Assembly (NCBI GenBank): GCA_016792685.1
Contig: JAEULQ010000068.1
Location: 32,177-96,176, forward strand
DNA length: 64,000 nt
Direction of reading: 5' to 3'
Source of the DNA: Tabrizicola sp.
Lineage (GTDB): Bacteria; Pseudomonadota; Alphaproteobacteria; Rhodobacterales; Rhodobacteraceae
The notes beneath the pieces were generated by a model. That model was not told where the DNA came from. It searched no databases and saw only the letters and a program-made list of their open reading frames with translations. Within the stretch, counting starts at the first letter, position 1, and each line of letters opens with the position of its first letter. The position numbers and the translations under genes were made by a program. This document shows positions 35,791 through 44,832 of this stretch, one piece after another.

Positions 35791-36483
35791 ATGCCGGTTC
35801 TTCCAGGGTCGCCGCCGGTCGAGGTGCATCTGAAAAGGTCAGCCCGGGCGCGGCGATTCTCGCTTCGGGTGTCGCGGCTGGACGGGAAGGTCACGCTCTC
35901 GATGCCGCTCCGGGCGCGCGAGGGTGAGGCGCTGGCCTTCCTGCGCGGCCACGAGGGCTGGCTCAGGGAAACACTGCAGGCGATGCCCGAGTCGGCCCTG
36001 CGGCCGGTTGGTCTGGGCATGGTCATCCCGGTCGAAGGGCGCGAGCTGCGGGTGGCGCCGGGCGCGGGCCGCGGCGTGAGGGTCGAGGGTGACGACCTCT
36101 TGGTGCCAGGCGATCCCGCGACTGCGGGTGCACGGGTGTCGGCCTGGCTGAAGACCTTGGCCCGGGACCGGCTGGCCCGGGCCTCGACCCATTATGCCGG
36201 GCTGGTCGGGCGCAGCTATGCGACGCTGGCGTTGCGCGACACCCGGTCGCGTTGGGGCTCCTGCTCGCCCGATGGCAGGCTCATGTATTCCTGGCGGCTG
36301 ATTATGGCCCCGCCGCAGGTGCTGGGTTATGTCGCCGCACATGAGGTCGCCCATCTGGTCGAGCTGAACCATTCCCCGGCCTATTGGGAGGTGGTCAGCC
36401 GCATTTGCCCGGACTGGCAGGAGCACCGCGCCTGGCTCCGCGCGAATGGTCAGGTGTTGCACCGGCTGCGCTTTCAGGATTGA
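35791..36483 (+). CDS. YgjP/SprT-like zinc metallopeptidase (DUF45)
   Basis: A 230-residue protein with the DUF45/WLM pattern: VEVHLKRSARARRFSLRVSRLDGKVTLSMP at the start, RWGSCSPDGRLMYSWRLIMAPP in the middle, and the zinc site HEVAH (His184, Glu185, His188) with the third ligand His194 in ELNHSPAYW. Family members are cytosolic peptidases or peptidase-like proteins with unclear targets. The start at 35791 fits the N terminus of relatives. A GntR gene begins 3 bases after its stop, so the two probably share a transcript. Confidence 0.85.
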   Translation: MPVLPGSPPVEVHLKRSARARRFSLRVSRLDGKVTLSMPLRAREGEALAFLRGHEGWLRETLQAMPESALRPVGLGMVIPVEGRELRVAPGAGRGVRVEGDDLLVPGDPATAGARVSAWLKTLARDRLARASTHYAGLVGRSYATLALRDTRSRWGSCSPDGRLMYSWRLIMAPPQVLGYVAAHEVAHLVELNHSPAYWEVVSRICPDWQEHRAWLRANGQVLHRLRFQD

Positions 36484-36486
36484 CCC

Positions 36487-37164
36487 GTGGCGGGCCGAAG
36501 TGTTTCCCTTCCGCCCATGGTAACCCCCCGCCCGACCGATCCCAACGCCGCCGCGCACGAGAGGCTCTACCGCTCGCTTCGCCAGCAGGTCATGCATGGC
36601 GAGCTGGAGCCGGGCCATCCGCTGACGCTGCGGGGTCTGGGGAAGACCTACGGTGTGTCGATGACCCCCGCGCGTGAGGCGGTGCGGAGACTGGTGGCCG
36701 AAGGCGCGCTGACGCTGTCCTCCTCTGGCCGGATTTCGACGCCCGAGCTGTCGCCGGAGCGGATCGAGGAGCTTGCCGCGATCCGGGCGCTGCTGGAACC
36801 GGAAATGGCCGCACGCGCGCTGCCCCGCGCCCATTTCGCGCTGATCGAGCGGCTGACTGCGATCAACATGGCCAACGGAGAAGCGGCGGTGAGGGGCGAT
36901 GCGGTGACCTATGTCCGCACCAACCTGGAGTTCCACCGCACGCTCTACCTGCGCGCCCAAACCCCGGCGATGCTGGCGATGTGTGAGACGGTCTGGCTGC
37001 AGCTCGGGCCGACGATGCGGGCAGTCTATGCGAAGGTGAAGCGGAGGGAGCCGCCTCAGCACCACCGGATGATCCTGGCGGCCCTGAAGGCGGGGGATGA
37101 GCCGGGCTTGAGGCTTGCGGTGCGGACCGATGTGACCCAGGGGCTGCGGCATCTGGCGGGGTAG
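36487..37164 (+). CDS. GntR-family regulator (FCD subfamily)
   Basis: A 225-residue regulator. The winged helix (about 20-85) includes LYRSLRQQVMHGELEPG, KTYGVSMTPAREAVRRLVAEGALTL. The FCD domain starts at ELSPERIEELAAIRALLEPEMAARAL. The GTG at 36487 or an ATG at 36517 could start it; neither has a clear ribosome-binding site, and coupling to the upstream peptidase stop 3 bases away favours GTG. A GTCCA/TGGAC-type repeat directly follows the stop. Targets are unknown. Confidence 0.87.
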   Translation: MAGRSVSLPPMVTPRPTDPNAAAHERLYRSLRQQVMHGELEPGHPLTLRGLGKTYGVSMTPAREAVRRLVAEGALTLSSSGRISTPELSPERIEELAAIRALLEPEMAARALPRAHFALIERLTAINMANGEAAVRGDAVTYVRTNLEFHRTLYLRAQTPAMLAMCETVWLQLGPTMRAVYAKVKRREPPQHHRMILAALKAGDEPGLRLAVRTDVTQGLRHLAG

Positions 37165-37179
37165 TGTCCAGGGTGGACA
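37165..37179. promoter_or_regulatory. TGTCCA-GGG-TGGACA inverted repeat after the GntR gene
   Basis: It begins at the base after the GntR stop and lies 15 bp before the lipoprotein gene. It shares the core GTCCAC/GTGGAC word with a stronger palindrome at 61255-61273, suggesting one regulator binds both. It could be an operator for the lipoprotein gene. Confidence 0.35.
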
Positions 37180-37193
37180 GAATGTGAGTATTT

Positions 37194-37688
37194 ATGGAAA
37201 TCAATAGGTTGAACGTGGCCATTTACCGTTTCTTGGGAATTGCCGCCGTGATAAGCAGCCTGTCTGGTTGCACGACGGCAGGGGCTTTGCATGACTATCT
37301 GTCCGAAGTTTTTCCGTCCGGCTCTGCGATCAAGATCACCGACACCTGCGGCGGTACGCTTGGCCTGTCGGCCGCTGTGGCGGTCATTGAAGTCAGTCTT
37401 CCCGGGGGTGCCCCGCCTCTCAACGAAGAGAGTTTAGCGACGGAGACCGGCCGTTGGACGCGCCAGGAGTCGCTCCAAGAGTTTATTGAACAACACGCCG
37501 AGCCGGCCGGGATCGGGGTGACTGTGGGAGATGGGAAAGACTGTTTGCTCGACCTCCGAGATGATGCTGAAGCCTTGCTTTTTGAACCGTCGCCTGGGTT
37601 CTACTATCGATCGAATAACCAGATGGTCGTCATCATGCTGCCCGATAGCGAGCCGGGCAGGGGCGTAGTGTTTGCACAGGGGCGATGA
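37194..37688 (+). CDS. Putative lipoprotein of unknown function
   Basis: A 164-residue protein with a lipoprotein signal: positive start MEINRLNVAIYRF, hydrophobic core and lipobox LSGC with the lipidated Cys at residue 26. The mature part has no recognised domain but contains two further cysteines. The DNA is visibly less GC-rich than its neighbours and has few codon-end G/C, which suggests recent acquisition or low expression. It would be anchored in the inner or outer membrane facing the periplasm. Confidence 0.6.
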   Translation: MEINRLNVAIYRFLGIAAVISSLSGCTTAGALHDYLSEVFPSGSAIKITDTCGGTLGLSAAVAVIEVSLPGGAPPLNEESLATETGRWTRQESLQEFIEQHAEPAGIGVTVGDGKDCLLDLRDDAEALLFEPSPGFYYRSNNQMVVIMLPDSEPGRGVVFAQGR

Positions 37689-37796
37689 ACCGCGTCCGCG
37701 CTGTGCACGCACGCACAGTGCGCATGTGCGGCTGCGCCTTTGTCGTGACGCGCCTTTGCCCCATGTTCAATGCAGTCGAAGTCTTGGGAGAGACCC

Positions 37797-38708
37797 ATGT
37801 CTATCCGCCCCGTCATCGAGACCCGCCGTGCCAGCCCCCATATCGAGGGCGCAGGCGTTCATTTGCACCGCGCCTTCGGGTTCCAGGACCCGACCGAAGC
37901 GGACCCGTTCCTGCTGTTTGACGATTTCCGGGGCGACCATCCCAGGGATTACTCGGCTGGCTTCCCCTGGCACCCGCATCGGGGCATCGAGACGATCACC
38001 TATGTGCTGGCGGGGACCGTCGAGCATGGCGATAGCCTTGGCAACCGGGGGATCCTCGGGCCGGGGTCGTTGCAGCTGATGACGGCTGGGCGGGGCATCC
38101 TGCACCAGGAGATGCCGAAGGGTGATGACAAGGGCCGGATGCATGGCTTCCAGCTGTGGGGCAACCTGCCACGCGCCCTGAAGATGACGGCGCCACGATA
38201 TCAGGACATGCCGTCCGAGGCGCTGCCCGAGCGGCATGAGGATGACGGCACGTCGATCCGCGTGGTGATCGGCGACTATCGCGGGGTGAAAAGCCCGGTC
38301 GATGGGATTGCCGCCGACCCGCAGTATCTGGACATCTATGTGCCTGCGGGCAAGCGGAAGACCTTCAAGGTCGACACCCGCCGCCGGGCCTTTGCATACG
38401 TCTTCGAGGGCGCTGGAAACTTCCGTGACGCGGCACGGCCCGAGGGCGTGCTCCTGGAGAAGGAAGTGAAGGGGCAAGAGGTCAATATCCGTGACCTTTC
38501 CGGCAACCGGACGCTGGTGCGCTTTGGTGCGGGCGACGAAGTGACGGTGACGGCGGGCCCGGAGGGAGTGCGGTTCCTCTTGATCTCGGGCGCGCCGATC
38601 GAGGAGCCGGTGGCCTGGGCCGGGCCGATCGTGATGAACAGCGAGGCCGAGCTGCGCCAGGCTTTCGCAGAACTGCGCAACGGGACGTTCATCCGTCCGG
38701 CGCACTAA
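37797..38708 (+). CDS. Pirin family protein
   Basis: A 303-residue bicupin of the pirin family. The N-terminal cupin has the metal-binding pattern FPWHPHRGIETITYVLAGTVEHGDS and LMTAGRGILHQEMP with His and Glu ligands. The C-terminal cupin ends in RFLLISGAPIEEPVAWAGPIVMN, the standard family ending. Some pirins act as quercetin dioxygenases or redox sensors; the role here is unknown. The ATG at 37797 has GGGAGAG seven bases upstream, excluding an upstream ATG at 37770. Confidence 0.92.
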   Translation: MSIRPVIETRRASPHIEGAGVHLHRAFGFQDPTEADPFLLFDDFRGDHPRDYSAGFPWHPHRGIETITYVLAGTVEHGDSLGNRGILGPGSLQLMTAGRGILHQEMPKGDDKGRMHGFQLWGNLPRALKMTAPRYQDMPSEALPERHEDDGTSIRVVIGDYRGVKSPVDGIAADPQYLDIYVPAGKRKTFKVDTRRRAFAYVFEGAGNFRDAARPEGVLLEKEVKGQEVNIRDLSGNRTLVRFGAGDEVTVTAGPEGVRFLLISGAPIEEPVAWAGPIVMNSEAELRQAFAELRNGTFIRPAH

Positions 38709-38824
38709 GGCCGGAGGCGGCTGGTCCGACTGGATTCGGCCGCCATCGGTTACCGCCACGCTCCGGCTTGCATCCCTCGCGCTGACCGGCGAGATTGCGG
38801 TCGGCGTGAGGCAGAGGGCAAAAA

Positions 38825-39580
38825 GTGGCCGAGACATACAACAAGGCCCGGGGGCTGAATTATTACAGGTTTCTCAAGAGCCTGCACCGACAGGTCCTGT
38901 TCGACTGGTATCTTGAGGTGGGATGTCGGGCGGGGCTGTCCTTTGCCCCGGTCCGAGGCAAGACGATAGCCGTTGACCCGTACTTCCGGGCCGAGCTGAA
39001 CATCATCGGCCAGAAGCCTGCGCTGCATGTGTTTCAGGCGACAAGCGACGATTTCTTTGCCGGCGGCTTTCTGCGCCGCAATGGCATAAAGCTCGGCGCG
39101 GCCTTCCTGGATGGGATGCATCTGTTCGAATACCTGCTGCGCGACTTCATCAACACCGAGGCGAACGCGGACCCGAATGGCGTAATCATGCTGCATGACT
39201 GCGTGCCCTTCAGTTTCGAGATGACCACGCGGGACCTCGAGAACCTGCCGAATGGGCCCTGGACCGGGGATGTGTGGAAGCTGATCCCGATCCTGCAGGC
39301 CTATCGGCCCGACCTGAAGCTGACAGTGCTTGACTGCCGGCCGACCGGAGTGGTCTGCATCAGTAACCTGAACCCGAAAAGCCAGGTGCTGAGGAAGCGT
39401 TACGAAAAGATCGTCGCGGAGTATCTGGAAACGGACATCGAAGCCTTCGGGGTGGAGAGGTTCTTTTCCTCGTTCGCCTTCACCAGTGCGCTTGAGATGA
39501 AGGCGGAGGGCTTTGCCCTGTTCCGGCCGGTCGAACTGGACGCCGGACAGGCGCTGCAGCCCCGGCGCGTCACGCCATAA
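38825..39580 (+). CDS. Methyltransferase-24-like protein, paralogue of the fusion protein at 42613-44178
   Basis: A 251-residue protein that reads as a class I SAM-binding fold: WYLEVGCRAGLSF (motif I), AVDPYF, AAFLDGMHLFEYLLRDF and VIMLHDCVPF. The DG.H...HD pattern is typical of Methyltransf_24-like proteins found in surface-glycan clusters. It aligns along almost its full length, at roughly half identical residues, with the first 215 residues of the protein at 42613-44178. GTG start with AGGG ahead. It is convergent with lpdA. The acceptor is unknown. Confidence 0.75.
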   Translation: MAETYNKARGLNYYRFLKSLHRQVLFDWYLEVGCRAGLSFAPVRGKTIAVDPYFRAELNIIGQKPALHVFQATSDDFFAGGFLRRNGIKLGAAFLDGMHLFEYLLRDFINTEANADPNGVIMLHDCVPFSFEMTTRDLENLPNGPWTGDVWKLIPILQAYRPDLKLTVLDCRPTGVVCISNLNPKSQVLRKRYEKIVAEYLETDIEAFGVERFFSSFAFTSALEMKAEGFALFRPVELDAGQALQPRRVTP

Positions 39581-39619
39581 GACAGGCGGCCCGGGACGCG
39601 GGCCGCCCAAGGCCTGGGG

Positions 39620-41008
39620 TCAGGCGTGAATTGCGCCGTCGCCACAGGCAAGGGCCGCTTCGCGCACCGCTTCGCTGTAGGTCGGATGGGCATGGCAGGT
39701 CAGCGCCAGATCCTGGGCGGAAGCGCCGAATTCCATTGCGACGCAAACCTCGTGGATCAGGTCTCCTGCCGAGGGGCCGATGATATGGGCCCCGAGGATG
39801 CGGTCGGTGGCGGCGTCTGCGAGGATCTTCACGAAGCCCTCGGCCTGGAAGACGGCCTTGGCGCGGGCATTGCCCATGAAGGGGAACTTGCCGACCTTGT
39901 AGGCGCGGCCTTCCTCCTTGAGCTGTTCCTCGGTCTTGCCGACGTTCGCCACCTCGGGCGTGGTGTAGATCACGCCGGGGATCACCCCGTAGTTCACGTG
40001 GCCATGCTTGCCGGCGAGGATTTCGGCCACGGCCATGCCTTCGTCTTCCGCCTTGTGGGCAAGCATCGGTCCGGCAATGGCGTCGCCGATGGCGTAGAGG
40101 CCGGGGATATTGGTCTGGAAATGCGCGTCGGTCTTGACGGTGCCGCGGGGCCCCATCTCGACGCCGAGCGCCTCAAGGCCGAGGCCCGCCGTGTAGGGTT
40201 TGCGCCCGGTGGCGACGAGAACGATTTCGGCGTCGAGGGACGCCTCGGTGTCGTTCTTCTTCAGCTTGTAGGCGACCGTGGCGCCCTTCTTGCCCTTTGT
40301 CACCGACTGCACGGCGGCGCCGAGGATGAACTTCAGGCCCTGTTTGGACAGGATGCGCTGGAAGCTCTTGGCGACTTCGGCGTCCATGCCGGGAGTGATC
40401 GCGTAAAGATATTCGACCACGGTGACCTCGGTCCCAAGGCGGGCATAAACCGAGCCCATCTCAAGGCCGATGACGCCTGCACCGATGACGACCATGGTCT
40501 TGGGGATCTTGCCGAGGGTCAGGGCGCCCGTGGAGGTGACGATCGTCTCCTCATCCACGGTGACACCGGGGAGGCTTGAGGCCTCGGACCCGGTGGCGAT
40601 GACGATGTTCTTGGCGGAATGCACCTCGTCGCCGACCTTGACCTGTCCCGGGGCGGGGATCGTGCCCCAGCCTTTCAGCCAGGTCACCTTGTTCTTCTTG
40701 AACAGGAACTCGATCCCCTTGGTGTTGCCGGAGACGACGTCGGCCTTGTAGTCCTGCATCTTGGCCCAGTCGACCTTCGGAGCCCCGCCCATCAGGCCCA
40801 TCTTCTCGAAATTCTCATGCGTCTCGTGCAGCATATGCGTCGCGTGAAGGAGCGCCTTGGACGGGATGCAGCCGACATTGAGGCAGGTGCCGCCAAGCGT
40901 CTCGCGCCCCTCGACGACAGCGACCTTCTGGCCAAGCTGGGCTGCGCGGATCGCGGCAACGTAACCGCCGGGGCCGGCGCCGATGAAGATGGTGTCGAAT
41001 TCTGCCAT
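39620..41008 (-). CDS. lpdA: Dihydrolipoyl dehydrogenase (E3)
   Basis: Reoxidises dihydrolipoamide of the 2-oxoglutarate dehydrogenase complex with NAD. The 462-residue flavoprotein has FAD motif [18 protein letters not shown], redox disulfide Cys42/Cys47 in [19 protein letters not shown] motif [13 protein letters not shown] and the C-terminal active His-Glu region HAHPTYSE. It is the last gene of the unidirectional sucC-to-lpdA run, but four accessory genes separate it from sucB. A MAPEG gene lies 30 bases upstream. Confidence 0.97.
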   Translation of the reverse strand: MAEFDTIFIGAGPGGYVAAIRAAQLGQKVAVVEGRETLGGTCLNVGCIPSKALLHATHMLHETHENFEKMGLMGGAPKVDWAKMQDYKADVVSGNTKGIEFLFKKNKVTWLKGWGTIPAPGQVKVGDEVHSAKNIVIATGSEASSLPGVTVDEETIVTSTGALTLGKIPKTMVVIGAGVIGLEMGSVYARLGTEVTVVEYLYAITPGMDAEVAKSFQRILSKQGLKFILGAAVQSVTKGKKGATVAYKLKKNDTEASLDAEIVLVATGRKPYTAGLGLEALGVEMGPRGTVKTDAHFQTNIPGLYAIGDAIAGPMLAHKAEDEGMAVAEILAGKHGHVNYGVIPGVIYTTPEVANVGKTEEQLKEEGRAYKVGKFPFMGNARAKAVFQAEGFVKILADAATDRILGAHIIGPSAGDLIHEVCVAMEFGASAQDLALTCHAHPTYSEAVREAALACGDGAIHA

Positions 41009-41038
41009 GGGTCAGGTCCTTGGGTGGTGGGGATCGGG

Positions 41039-41434
41039 TCAGATCAGGCTGGCCAAGATCATTGTGAGGGTTGCAAAGAAGCCTACGCCCCAGATCGCCG
41101 AGCGCCAAGGGCGCCAGCCGAAAGCATAGGCGGGGATATAGAGGACGCGCGCCGCGAGGTAGGCCCAGGCGGCATATTGTGTGACATTCGTGGACTGGTC
41201 GCCGAGGGTCACAACGACCACGGCCAGGGTGAAGAGGATCAGCCCTTCGAAATGATTGTTCATCGCACGCTGCAACCGGCCGGTCAGGATCGACAGCGGG
41301 CGGGAAGGTGGGGTGTCGCGTGGGCTGGAAGTGTAGCCGGTCCCGAGCTCGATGTTGGCCGGAATGGCGAAGAGGTGAAACTGGACGGCCTGCAGAAGGC
41401 CCGCAAGGGCGAGGGCGGTAAGTTCGGACGTCAT
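41039..41434 (-). CDS. MAPEG family membrane protein
   Basis: A 131-residue, four-helix membrane protein of the MAPEG group (eicosanoid/glutathione metabolism fold). The text ELTALALAGLLQAVQFHLF, NHFEGLILFTLAVVVVTL with the conserved acidic residue, ARVLYIPAYAFGW and RSAIWGVGFFATL is typical of bacterial members. Function in bacteria is mostly unknown. Its ATG overlaps the upstream glycosyltransferase stop by 4 bp and lpdA follows after 30 bases, so it is part of the same transcript. Confidence 0.88.
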   Translation of the reverse strand: MTSELTALALAGLLQAVQFHLFAIPANIELGTGYTSSPRDTPPSRPLSILTGRLQRAMNNHFEGLILFTLAVVVVTLGDQSTNVTQYAAWAYLAARVLYIPAYAFGWRPWRSAIWGVGFFATLTMILASLI

Positions 41435-42402
41435 GCGCGGGCTCCCTTGGTCCAGCGGCGGATGGTCTGAGGCGTGAGGATCGCTTGGCGGCGGGCTTCG
41501 AACCAGGCGACGCAGCCAGCCTCGGCCTCGGCGACCCCTGGCAGGGTGCGAAGGCGGGCAAGCTCGACCTCGACTTCCGGCCAGCGGCGGAGGATGCTGT
41601 GATCCTGGCCCTCGTTCCGGTTGGCGCGGCGATGCCAGTTCGAGCCGAGTTGGTATTTGTCCGAGGGCCGCCCCGCCCCCCAACCGCGATCGTTCTTCAA
41701 GAGGAACACGTCTGTAGAGCGGATGGCATAATGGTTCACGGTAGCACCGCCGCGCATGGCCGTTGCGACGGGGCGGTAGCGCGCACGAGGCGGGCCAAGG
41801 AGTTGATCGGAGGCCAACGGCTCGCCCGCCGCGTTCACAGCGATGGGCGCGGCGATGCGGGGTGCGGTCGGCATGTGTTCCGATGCATTCTTGAAGCAGC
41901 GGAACCGGAAGAGCGACTTGAACTTGACGGTTTCCTCCTCGACCTCTGCTTCGCAGGCCGTGAAGGCACGCAGGGTCTCGCCCGGCCAGGTGGCATGGCC
42001 GTTGTCGCCGAAAGAGCGCCAGGGCAGAGCGATGGCATGGGCCTCGCCTGCGCGGGCGACAAGCGGGGCGACCGGCGCCGCACCGGGGGCGATGTTCAGG
42101 AACTCGTCGCTGTCGAGATGGGCGAGCCATTCGGCAGCTCCTGGCCGCAGGTGCTCCATGGCGCGCAGAATGCCGCGTGCTTGGGGCATGACCTCGGTTC
42201 CGGGGTTCGGCAGATGGTCAAGTGCCCCTGCCTCCGCCAGCCGATCCAGGAGAAGATCGGAGCCGTCGGTGCAGTCGTTGGAGCAGACGACGATGGGGCC
42301 GAAGCCGATGACCCGGTGATAGGCGAGCCATTCGAGGATGTGGATCCCCTCGTTGCGCATGCAACTGGCAATGGCGACCGGTGCGGATCCTGCCGGAGTC
42401 AT
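41431..42402 (-). CDS. Glycosyltransferase family 2 protein (Glyco_tranf_2_4 type)
   Basis: A 323-residue GT-A fold protein. The N-terminal motif is ASCMRNEGIHILEWLAYHRVIGF with VVCSNDCTDGSD, characteristic of PF13704. The metal-binding DxD-type site is HLDSDEFL at about residue 95. A later NHYAIRSTDVFLLKND stretch fits the acceptor domain of the family. It probably adds a sugar to a surface polysaccharide or lipid. The ATG at 42402 is chosen because the motif begins right after it. It overlaps the MAPEG gene by 4 bp. Confidence 0.82.
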   Translation of the reverse strand: MTPAGSAPVAIASCMRNEGIHILEWLAYHRVIGFGPIVVCSNDCTDGSDLLLDRLAEAGALDHLPNPGTEVMPQARGILRAMEHLRPGAAEWLAHLDSDEFLNIAPGAAPVAPLVARAGEAHAIALPWRSFGDNGHATWPGETLRAFTACEAEVEEETVKFKSLFRFRCFKNASEHMPTAPRIAAPIAVNAAGEPLASDQLLGPPRARYRPVATAMRGGATVNHYAIRSTDVFLLKNDRGWGAGRPSDKYQLGSNWHRRANRNEGQDHSILRRWPEVEVELARLRTLPGVAEAEAGCVAWFEARRQAILTPQTIRRWTKGARA

Positions 42403-42612
42403 TTGGGCATCACCTGTGCAGCGGACAGCGGCCGAAAGGTCGCAGCGCCTGCAAGGCAACCCGCCGGCATTCCCGATGAAGCGCCCGGTTGATGGCGCAA
42501 GTCGACCATTCCCTGCCACATGATGGCTTTACCAGCGGACAGGCGGGAAATGGCGGCATGGCCACCCTGCAACAGGTGGCCGCCGCAATCCGGCTCGGTT
42601 TGGGGCATGACG

Positions 42613-44178
42613 CTAGACCGCCCGTTTCGCATTGCTGGCCTTGTTCGCTGCGGCTTCGAGGAAACTCTGGAAACTGTGGTTTTTGGCCAGTGCGGCGATG
42701 TTGGCGAAAACCTTTTCGACGGCCTGTTTCGTCGGCCGTGCATTGAGGTCGAAATAGTGGGTGCCCAGGATCAGCGGATCGGACATCGGTTCGGAGAAGA
42801 CGGGCTTTCCATGCAGATAGGCTTTCAGGAAGCGCGGGAATTCAGAGTATTCCCCAAACATGTAGTGAATGTTCAGAACCCCGCCTTGTCCTTTCAGGAT
42901 GTCCGACAAGGACCGCCCAAAGGTACCGTGCGGCGCGACCGAGGCAGTCCCGGATTCTTGCATGGGGCCAAGCTCCGCCCGTCTGCGGTCATTCAAGGAC
43001 CCGAAGAAGAGAGGCGGCATTTCGTTGTAGTCAAGCGCCACGGGTTCGGCGGGAAAGATGTGCGGGCCGAACTGGATGCGCTCATGCAGGTCCTGCGGAA
43101 GAAAGGCATAGGCCGGCGCATTTGTCGGGTTCAGATCGAGAAAGACATCATAGCTGCTGACCAGTCGGCGCCGGACGCGACGCTTGGGCTTGCGCCACAG
43201 GGTCTTGCCTGTGCCGTCGAGGTATTGCTCGGTCTGGATGCCAACCCGAATGCGCCCGTTTTCGACCGGATCGGAGATGGCGTGTACGCCGACATAGACG
43301 TCCATCTCGTGGCCGACGGGGCGCTGGATGCCTGCGGCCAGATCCTTGGCGAAATCCCTGAGCACGCGGTGGCCGTAGTGGAGCGTCACATCATGACAGG
43401 TCAGGCTCGCGGTGGTTTGGGGTTTTGCCGCGATGACCGGGGGGGCTGCAAGCTCCGGGTCCGGCAGAACCTCCTGAGCCGCCGCCTGAAAGGCCGGGAA
43501 CCCAGCAGCGGCGACTTCGGCCGCATCCACATAGGCAAAGCTCTGGAAGAAGCGTTCAACGCCGAAGGCTTCCAGCGACAGGTCTTTGTACTGGTCGACG
43601 ATCCGGTCGTAGTTGCTTTTGAGGGTCTGGTTCCTGGGGGAAAGGTTGGTGATGATCACCAGTCCTGTAGGTGCGCAATTCAGCACCTGAATCGTCAGAT
43701 CGGGGCGGTATTCCTGCAGGATCGGGATCAGCTTCCAGACATCGCCGGTCCAGGCCCCTCGGGGAATGTTGTCCAGATCACGCGTGGTCATGCCGTGTCC
43801 GAACGGAATGCAGTCATGCAGCGCGATGACCGATTGCGGGGTTCCGGCGGCTTCGGCGTTCATGAAGTCGCGCAGCAGGAACTCGAACAGGTGCATGCCG
43901 TCGAGGAAACTGAACGCAGGCTTGGCCTTCAGCGATTTGAGATGTCCCGCAGCGAAGAAATCATCGCTGGGCTGCTGGAACATATGCAGCTGAGGTTTGT
44001 TGCGGCTGATATCGTAGCGGATACGGAACTTTGGGTCGACCGCGATCGAGGGGCTGCTGCATTTCTCAAGCGAGCGGCCGGTCTGCGACCCGACCTCAAG
44101 ATACCATGCAAACCGGAGCTTCTGGTGCAGGGCGTCGAGGAAGTCGCGGTAATCCATGCCTTTGGCGGCGACGAACAT
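42613..44178 (-). CDS. Fusion protein: methyltransferase-24-like domain plus GT-B-like glycosyltransferase domain
   Basis: A 521-residue two-part protein. Residues about 1-235 repeat the methyltransferase-like domain of the gene at 38825-39580 (WYLEVGSQTGRSL, AVDPKF, FLDGMHLFEFLLRDF, ALHDCIPFGHGMTTRDLD). Residues about 285-521 look like the last half of a GT-B glycosyltransferase: RVGIQTEQYLDG, LFFGSLNDRRR and IHYMFGEYSEFPRFLKAYLHGKPVFSEPMSDP, as in spore-coat or capsule enzymes. A linker rich in Ala and Pro joins them. ATG at 44178 has AGGAG seven bases upstream. Likely role: methylation and glycosylation of one surface glycan. Confidence 0.78.
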   Translation of the reverse strand: MFVAAKGMDYRDFLDALHQKLRFAWYLEVGSQTGRSLEKCSSPSIAVDPKFRIRYDISRNKPQLHMFQQPSDDFFAAGHLKSLKAKPAFSFLDGMHLFEFLLRDFMNAEAAGTPQSVIALHDCIPFGHGMTTRDLDNIPRGAWTGDVWKLIPILQEYRPDLTIQVLNCAPTGLVIITNLSPRNQTLKSNYDRIVDQYKDLSLEAFGVERFFQSFAYVDAAEVAAAGFPAFQAAAQEVLPDPELAAPPVIAAKPQTTASLTCHDVTLHYGHRVLRDFAKDLAAGIQRPVGHEMDVYVGVHAISDPVENGRIRVGIQTEQYLDGTGKTLWRKPKRRVRRRLVSSYDVFLDLNPTNAPAYAFLPQDLHERIQFGPHIFPAEPVALDYNEMPPLFFGSLNDRRRAELGPMQESGTASVAPHGTFGRSLSDILKGQGGVLNIHYMFGEYSEFPRFLKAYLHGKPVFSEPMSDPLILGTHYFDLNARPTKQAVEKVFANIAALAKNHSFQSFLEAAANKASNAKRAV

Positions 44179-44272
44179 CAAGAGCTCCTGTTCCTGGTAA
44201 CACGGCGGCCAGCGGAGATCGGATGCCCTCCGGTGTCAAGTCCACGCGCGCGGCGGGATTGGCGGTCCCGGG

Positions 44273-44680
44273 TCATTCGAATGTCCCCGGCAGTTTCAGG
44301 TCCAGGACAGTGAGGTTGAGCTGGAAGTAGCGTTGTTGCCAGTCGGGGTTGGCGTCGCAGAGTTGCCGGACATCCTCGAATGATGTGTCGGGGGCAGGGA
44401 GAAGGGCCTCGGGCTTTGCGGCCGCGGTGAAGGCCGCAATGGCCTCGTCCGGGACATCTTGAGCGGCCAGGATCGCGGCGGCGGCGGTGGTGTCGCGCTG
44501 CCAGTTGGTCAGGATCTGGGCATGGATCGCAGGGTCGAGGGCGGAGCAGGTGAGGAAGACGCGATGCTCGGCGATCGCCTGCGAGAGAAGGATATCGGCC
44601 GCGGGGGTGCCGGTCGGGATGACCTGGGCAGTGGCCTGGGTGGTGAAGGCGAGGGCCAGCAGGAAGCCCCCCACCCCCAT
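44273..44680 (-). CDS. Small secreted protein of unknown function
   Basis: A 135-residue protein with signal peptide MGVGGFLLALAFTTQATAQ and a mature part holding two cysteines (TCSALDPAI, RQLCDANPDW). I recall similar secreted proteins in Rhodobacteraceae but not a function. The frame stays open further upstream, but that part is translated from a GC-rich intergenic repeat. The start at 44680 is therefore preferred; its apparent ribosome-binding site GGGGAAGGG belongs to the same repeat. Confidence 0.65.
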   Translation of the reverse strand: MGVGGFLLALAFTTQATAQVIPTGTPAADILLSQAIAEHRVFLTCSALDPAIHAQILTNWQRDTTAAAAILAAQDVPDEAIAAFTAAAKPEALLPAPDTSFEDVRQLCDANPDWQQRYFQLNLTVLDLKLPGTFE

Positions 44681-44742
44681 CCCTTCCCCACGAGGGGGAG
44701 GGGAGGCGCTTGGTCCGCGGGCGGTGGGGGTGGGGTGGGTCA
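44681..44742. repeat. C/G-block intergenic repeat (CCCTTCCCC...GGGGGAGGGG)
   Basis: Imperfect inverted C-rich and G-rich blocks (44681-44704) followed by GGTGGGGGTGGGG. This type of repeat is widespread between alphaproteobacterial genes. Here it lies directly at the start of the secreted-protein gene and supplies its Shine-Dalgarno-like sequence. Confidence 0.6.
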
Positions 44743-44768
44743 TGTGGGGTCCGGGATGGGGTTGGTGT

Positions 44769-44826
44769 AGGGTGCGCTACAGCGCACCCGTGGTCGGGGT
44801 CGATGGCGTGCATTAGCGCACCCTAC
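44769..44826. repeat. TAGGGTGCGC / GCGCACCCTA intergenic repeat
   Basis: GGGTGCGCT-AC-AGCGCACCC forms a hairpin (44770-44789), and a third half AGCGCACCCTA follows (44815-44825), so the outer TAGGGTGCGCT can also pair with it. The same word recurs at 62357-62379. It lies between the secreted-protein and membrane-protein genes in the TCA run. Confidence 0.6.
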
Positions 44827-44832
44827 GACCCT

